Source: Whalleya microplaca (Eukaryota; Ascomycota; Sordariomycetes; Xylariales; Xylariaceae). Taken from it: a stretch of DNA of 64,000 bases. The translations under genes were made by a program, and so were the position numbers. Shown in pieces: positions 60,114 through 64,000 of this stretch. The stretch is taken from positions 372,001-436,000 of the forward strand of contig MU385723.1 in the NCBI GenBank assembly GCA_022497155.1, given 5' to 3'. The notes beneath the pieces are model-generated. The model was not told the origin of the DNA. It did no database searches and worked only from the letters and a program-made list of their open reading frames with translations. Every line of letters begins with the position of its first letter. Position 1 is the first letter of the stretch.

Positions 60114-62002
60114 GTGACAGGGGGTCAGGAGGTGAGGTCAGGTTGTTATGGATAGAGTGAATGTTGCGGGGAATCCTAGTAGCCCGTACTTAGGAACCGT
60201 GTTACATATGTGATTTTTAAGCTTTACCCCTTTTAGTTACGCCCGACCTTCCCCTTCAATATCAAGTCAGAAATGGGGGTTTCTGTTTTCCGATTCAAGT
60301 ACGTAGGAGCTCAAAAGTCGCTAGTGCCTACGTTCCGTAAATTTTTATTGTTTTTTATAGGTACTTACGGAGGCAGCGAGTTTGAAACTTGGCTTGGGGT
60401 ATAAGCAGGGATTATAAGCTAAGTAGCCTGGCAGCGCCTGGGCGGCAGAGCCTCAAAACCTAACAACACGGATTTTGCAGGTAAGTATAAGTTTCTACCA
60501 AAATCCATCTATGTGAATTTTCTTTACTTTCAAAAGATAATATTGATCGAATAGTTGGATATTCTAAGCAATAGTAAGTCCTAGTCTATTGTAGAGTTTG
60601 ACAATCAGGGGTAGGGACGCCCAAAAATCAGGGAAATGCCCTAGGCCAAAAGGTAATCAATATTGTCTCTATGTAGGTTGTCACTAGTACGTGGAGACTA
60701 ACTGTCATCACCATGAAGTTTAACAAAGGAGATCAAACTTTGGTAGAAACATATCCGATGCTTAATCAGTCAGGAAGGCATATCCTGAAGATTCCTTATG
60801 CTTATTCTACAAGCGAGGGCAAAAGTTACTTATGATCTCTACGCCCATTCAATCTATAAGAGGTTATCATCCTATCACGGATGATTCCTATGCTTTCGAT
60901 TAATCACACTTCACTTACCTATCCTTCTCGTGTACTTTGGTCCAGCTGGACCCATTCCTTTGGTTAAACGCGTATCTAGATGAATTCAGGAATTAGCACA
61001 TGAAAGAGCGGTGGCTACGGCTAGAAAATCCAAAAGAGGGTTTAGAAATATTTTTGCTCCCGTAATCGGTCCTCTCGGGAGAGTTTTCGGGAGCGATTAT
61101 CGATGTTAAGCAAAATTAGGGGTATAAGCCAGGACTGAGGGACTAAGGGTACTTTAGCTTACGAGAGTGTGTCGAGTACTAAGTAGCTAGAGTCATTGGC
61201 TATGCTCCGTACGCATGCTGTGACAGTGCGATCGCAGGTATCAAGATGGTAATTCCAGCCATGTTGACCCTACTTCACGAGGTCATGGATGCCAGCAACG
61301 CATCAGATAAGCTTAGGTTCCTCTATTCTACGTCCCGGTAGAAGCGCATGGTCTAGTTGAAATAACCGACAGTACTATAATTAAATACACCAACTTCGTT
61401 GGACCTCGAAAGATGTTTCGCTATATATTCCGATTAGAATACGGTTTCAGATGCTTTAATCCTATTTATATACTTGTAAAGTCCGAGTTATGAATCGGCT
61501 ATGAGCTATCTCTATGCTATAAGAGCTTTCCATCTAGGTGTATGACCTTTTGCTGCATTTCTATCGATAGAGAGCAACGGGATAATCATTAATGGTGGCG
61601 GCTCAGGCTCTATTCCCTCAACAACCTATGTCACACTCTTTGATGCTTTTGCCACAATAATGATAGACAATGATAATGCTTAACTCTTCTAGGCCTTTGA
61701 CTCTCTCGAACCGTCCGTTGTGCAGAAGAACGATGCCTATCCAGATTTTCCAACGTCTTTTCGAGCAAAGTATTCGACCTCTATGGCTTGAGAGATGACT
61801 GTGGGGTGTCAAGTCGTGAGAATGCACAAGGTCTTGAGATAATTTGCCTCTTATATATAATGAAATCGAACCATCTAACTCGTATATCTAACAATCTAGT
61901 CTATGAATCATATTGTAACACCTTCGTTCGTACTCCTATTCTTCCCCTTGGATAACATCGTCCCCTGGACCTCGATAATAGCTCCTGTCACAATCTTCAA
62001 GT
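59428..62002. other. gene-free region containing a scaffold gap
   Basis: No gene supported. 59.9-60.2 kb is an assembly artefact (described separately). 60.2-62.0 kb is AT-rich with stops in all frames and may contain eroded repeat DNA, but no transposase or reverse-transcriptase motif is readable. Two ACCTAGGT palindromes lie at 59543 and 59678. Confidence 0.5.
59926..60215. other. assembly gap (10 N) with homopolymer and duplicated flanks
   Basis: A G-run of about 50 bases, broken by single T or A, precedes an unreliable stretch. Ten Ns follow at 60045-60054, then a C-run of about 50. A ~50-base sequence with GTTGCGGGGAATCCTAGTAG occurs on both sides (59995-60044 and about 60163-60212). 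Almost every difference is a G in the left copy, as expected of failing base calls. Confidence 0.92.
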
Positions 62003-62581
62003 TTAGGCATGCAAGATCTGCGTGTTGATCATCTTGCGAATATTCTCGTATGAGGCGACGTCCATGCCGGAGTATTCGATGCAGGCACTGCCGCAAGGAA
62101 CAGGCGTAGGGCCCCCAGAGGTCTTTCCATCGAGAACTGTGCTGAGAACCATGCACGACGGAGGGAGGCCTTCAACCTTGATATGGTTGTCTCCTACAGG
62201 GCCGTGGACGGTGATCTTGGATTTCAAGGCGTCATGGAAGCAGTTATCCCAGTTATACTGGGGAACGCCCTTGGGAGCCGGGCCAGGGCCCGGAACCTCT
62301 CCTCGCATATCCAACTGATCCGTGATCTCCCGAACGAGTTTCTCGGCATGCTCATAGGCGGCTCGGCGGCGATGTCCGCATGTTTTTTTGGCCCCACAGG
62401 CGACACCGGCGCCGACGCCAGCACCGATGGAGCCCGATACCAATCCCGAGGTGAGACCCGAAGTCATAGCTGCCGCTGTAGCAGCGCTAGCTCCCAGTGC
62501 GATGAAGACGGGCGGTGCTGGGACAGCCGGCAGGAATGCTAGGCCAGCGATGATTGAGGCGGCGATGGTGGAGGTGCGCAT
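62003..62581 (-). CDS. small secreted six-cysteine protein, unrecognised
   Basis: A single frame of 192 residues. A signal peptide (about 1-22, MRTSTIAASIIAGLAFLPAV) is followed by an Ala/Gly/Ser-rich segment (about 24-62) that could be a second membrane-active or lipid-binding helix. A possible Kex2-like basic site, HRRR, lies at 70-73. The C-terminal domain (about 74-192) is hydrophilic. Six cysteines lie at 62, 68, 114, 143, 163 and 167, an even number consistent with three disulfides. No family is recognised. Size, secretion and cysteines fit a secreted effector-like or antimicrobial protein, which is inference only. It sits alone, with gene-poor DNA on both sides, 1.8 kb from an assembly gap. 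Confidence 0.6.
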   Translation of the reverse strand: MRTSTIAASIIAGLAFLPAVPAPPVFIALGASAATAAAMTSGLTSGLVSGSIGAGVGAGVACGAKKTCGHRRRAAYEHAEKLVREITDQLDMRGEVPGPGPAPKGVPQYNWDNCFHDALKSKITVHGPVGDNHIKVEGLPPSCMVLSTVLDGKTSGGPTPVPCGSACIEYSGMDVASYENIRKMINTQILHA

Positions 62582-64000
62582 TTTGCTGTTTGAGCTCTGA
62601 AGGGGCTGTGTTTGTTCAAGAAGATTGTTATGGCTTATAAAGAGGCCTGGTGAAAGTTGTATCGTGATAGTGATCTTTCGTTGTCTTTGTGATCTTGATG
62701 ATGTGAAAATATCCGAGAACAGAGATGGGAGTGTATCTTATATAGATGTTTTCTTAGAAAGCTATTGCTCTTGAAGTTATCTTAAAGGGTGTAGAAGGAT
62801 TTTTGTCGATACTTACCGTAAAAGCATCATTTTCTGAATTTCTATTCTTAGACAACATCCATACCCTACAATATCGATATGATAAACAGCTGTCTAGGCT
62901 TTCCACCCACAAGGGCAGTATGAATTCGATGAGATGGAATTCCTGCAACTTAGCTAATGGAAAGATCAACTCGGTGCTCAATTTGGAAAGCTCCTGTATG
63001 TGTGAACCGTATGCACGCCGTCATTGGTGAGTAGAACCACAACATCAACTTGATGGAGAGATATCGTGGGGAACAGAACCTTGTCCATCGGTCGTAGTCA
63101 ACCAAGGATCGTCCACAGTCATACCAGCTCCTCCAGGGCAGAATATGGTCTCATGTTGTACCTAAAGTTTGCATATCTAGTCAAGTGTATAACCAAAGAG
63201 GCTGAAGCCAGTGCAACGAAAATAGCTATCTGTATCTATCTACTATGTACGCTAAACAATAACGTAGGTGAGGCATAATACTGTGGTCAGTTAGCTGAAT
63301 TGTAGATTGCTTCAGAGGTCTATTGTTAAAATTGGTATCGATCCTGTGTGTAGATCATGGTAGGGGTAACAATATAAACATCATTATCACTGATGAATTC
63401 GTGAATCGGCACCTGGAAGTATCAAGGTCCCGTAGATCCTCAGCCAATTAACATATCTTACAAGGCCAGGTGACAAAGTGCGATTGAGCCGCAGCAAACA
63501 TTGAGATCGATCTATAGTTCTAATGCGGCACAGACATTGAATACACAATCCTCCTTCTACACCAACATAGCCAATAAGAGTTATCTGACGCAACAGGCAT
63601 TCGACTCAACTCCTCCCATTGGTGGTTATTGTTGAAGACTGTACCCTGTCGATGATCTGTACTGAATGTTTGTTTTTAGAGTCGTTGATATCCTTTATGG
63701 CAACGAGACTCTTTAGTGGTATACAGAAAATGTCAAGCCATACCAAGGAACAAGAGTATAATCCTCCAAAAGATGCATTAAGTGACTATCAAGTATCAAG
63801 TAGCGATATGTGATAAATAGTTCTTTTCATACATTAAAAACACGTTCGTGGCAGGGGGGGGTGCATTAAACTCGCCTCTAAATTTGACTTCCCTGTCATG
63901 ATTGTGTTTTCGATCCCCACGTGGCCAATAATTCAACGTAGAGATGTCACGTTTCTTTCTAGTTGGGCCCAGCTAGCTTAATCGAGAGACATCCCAGTTC
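62582..64000. other. terminal gene-free region
   Basis: The promoter of the secreted-protein gene followed by AT-rich DNA with only short open frames lacking recognisable content. A G-run near 63857 may be another low-quality spot. Confidence 0.5.

Noticed and set aside
60200..61500. Possible eroded transposon
   Set aside because: AT-rich and stop-filled, but no terminal repeats, target duplication or readable transposase or reverse-transcriptase motif.

Overview
This window comes from a filamentous ascomycete (Pezizomycotina; most likely a sordariomycete, order not determinable by eye). The reasons are compact genes with 50-175 nt GT-AG introns and internal branch sites such as CTAAC, an iterative highly-reducing polyketide synthase, a secreted sedolisin, TOM70, a fungal NBR1 and an Imp4/Upf1 pair. 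I rebuilt exon structures by hand from splice signals, reading-frame phase and family conservation. All joined models close in frame, but none is confirmed by transcripts or database search.

Layout: (1) 1-10 kb: one gene, the autophagy receptor NBR1 on the minus strand, flanked by long AT-rich gene-free DNA. (2) 10-25 kb: a Barentsz/CASC3-type exon-junction protein, a decayed ORF with a 21-nt repeat, an aspartic protease without signal peptide, an aminodeoxychorismate-lyase-like PLP enzyme, the mitochondrial import receptor TOM70 and a rhomboid-fold protein that has lost its catalytic residues. (3) 25-36.6 kb: the most distinctive part. A 2166-residue PKS (KS-AT-DH-ER-KR-ACP, no methyltransferase, no thioesterase) is transcribed divergently from an FSH1/LovG-type serine hydrolase. 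The DH catalytic His and Asp are replaced and the ER nucleotide loop is degenerate, so the enzyme looks like a working KS/AT/KR/ACP machine carrying silenced DH and ER modules. The hydrolase is the obvious candidate for product release. A peroxiredoxin-like protein lies at the far side. (4) 38-46 kb: housekeeping genes UPF1 and IMP4 (divergent), then a plasma-membrane syntaxin (Sso1 type). (5) 47.9-59.4 kb: accessory genes: a secreted sedolisin, a class-III aminotransferase, a DHA1-type MFS transporter and an aldo-keto reductase, the last two divergent. They could form a small catabolic or metabolite-handling group. (6) 59.9-60.2 kb: a scaffold gap whose flanks are homopolymer junk and an error-laden duplicate, clearly an assembly artefact. 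Beyond it lies one small secreted six-cysteine protein.

The best candidate for something new is the PKS/hydrolase pair with its shared promoter, which holds a CGG-N4-CCG palindrome and a 23-bp triple repeat. The catalytically dead rhomboid comes second. No tRNA, rRNA, CRISPR or intact transposon was recognised.
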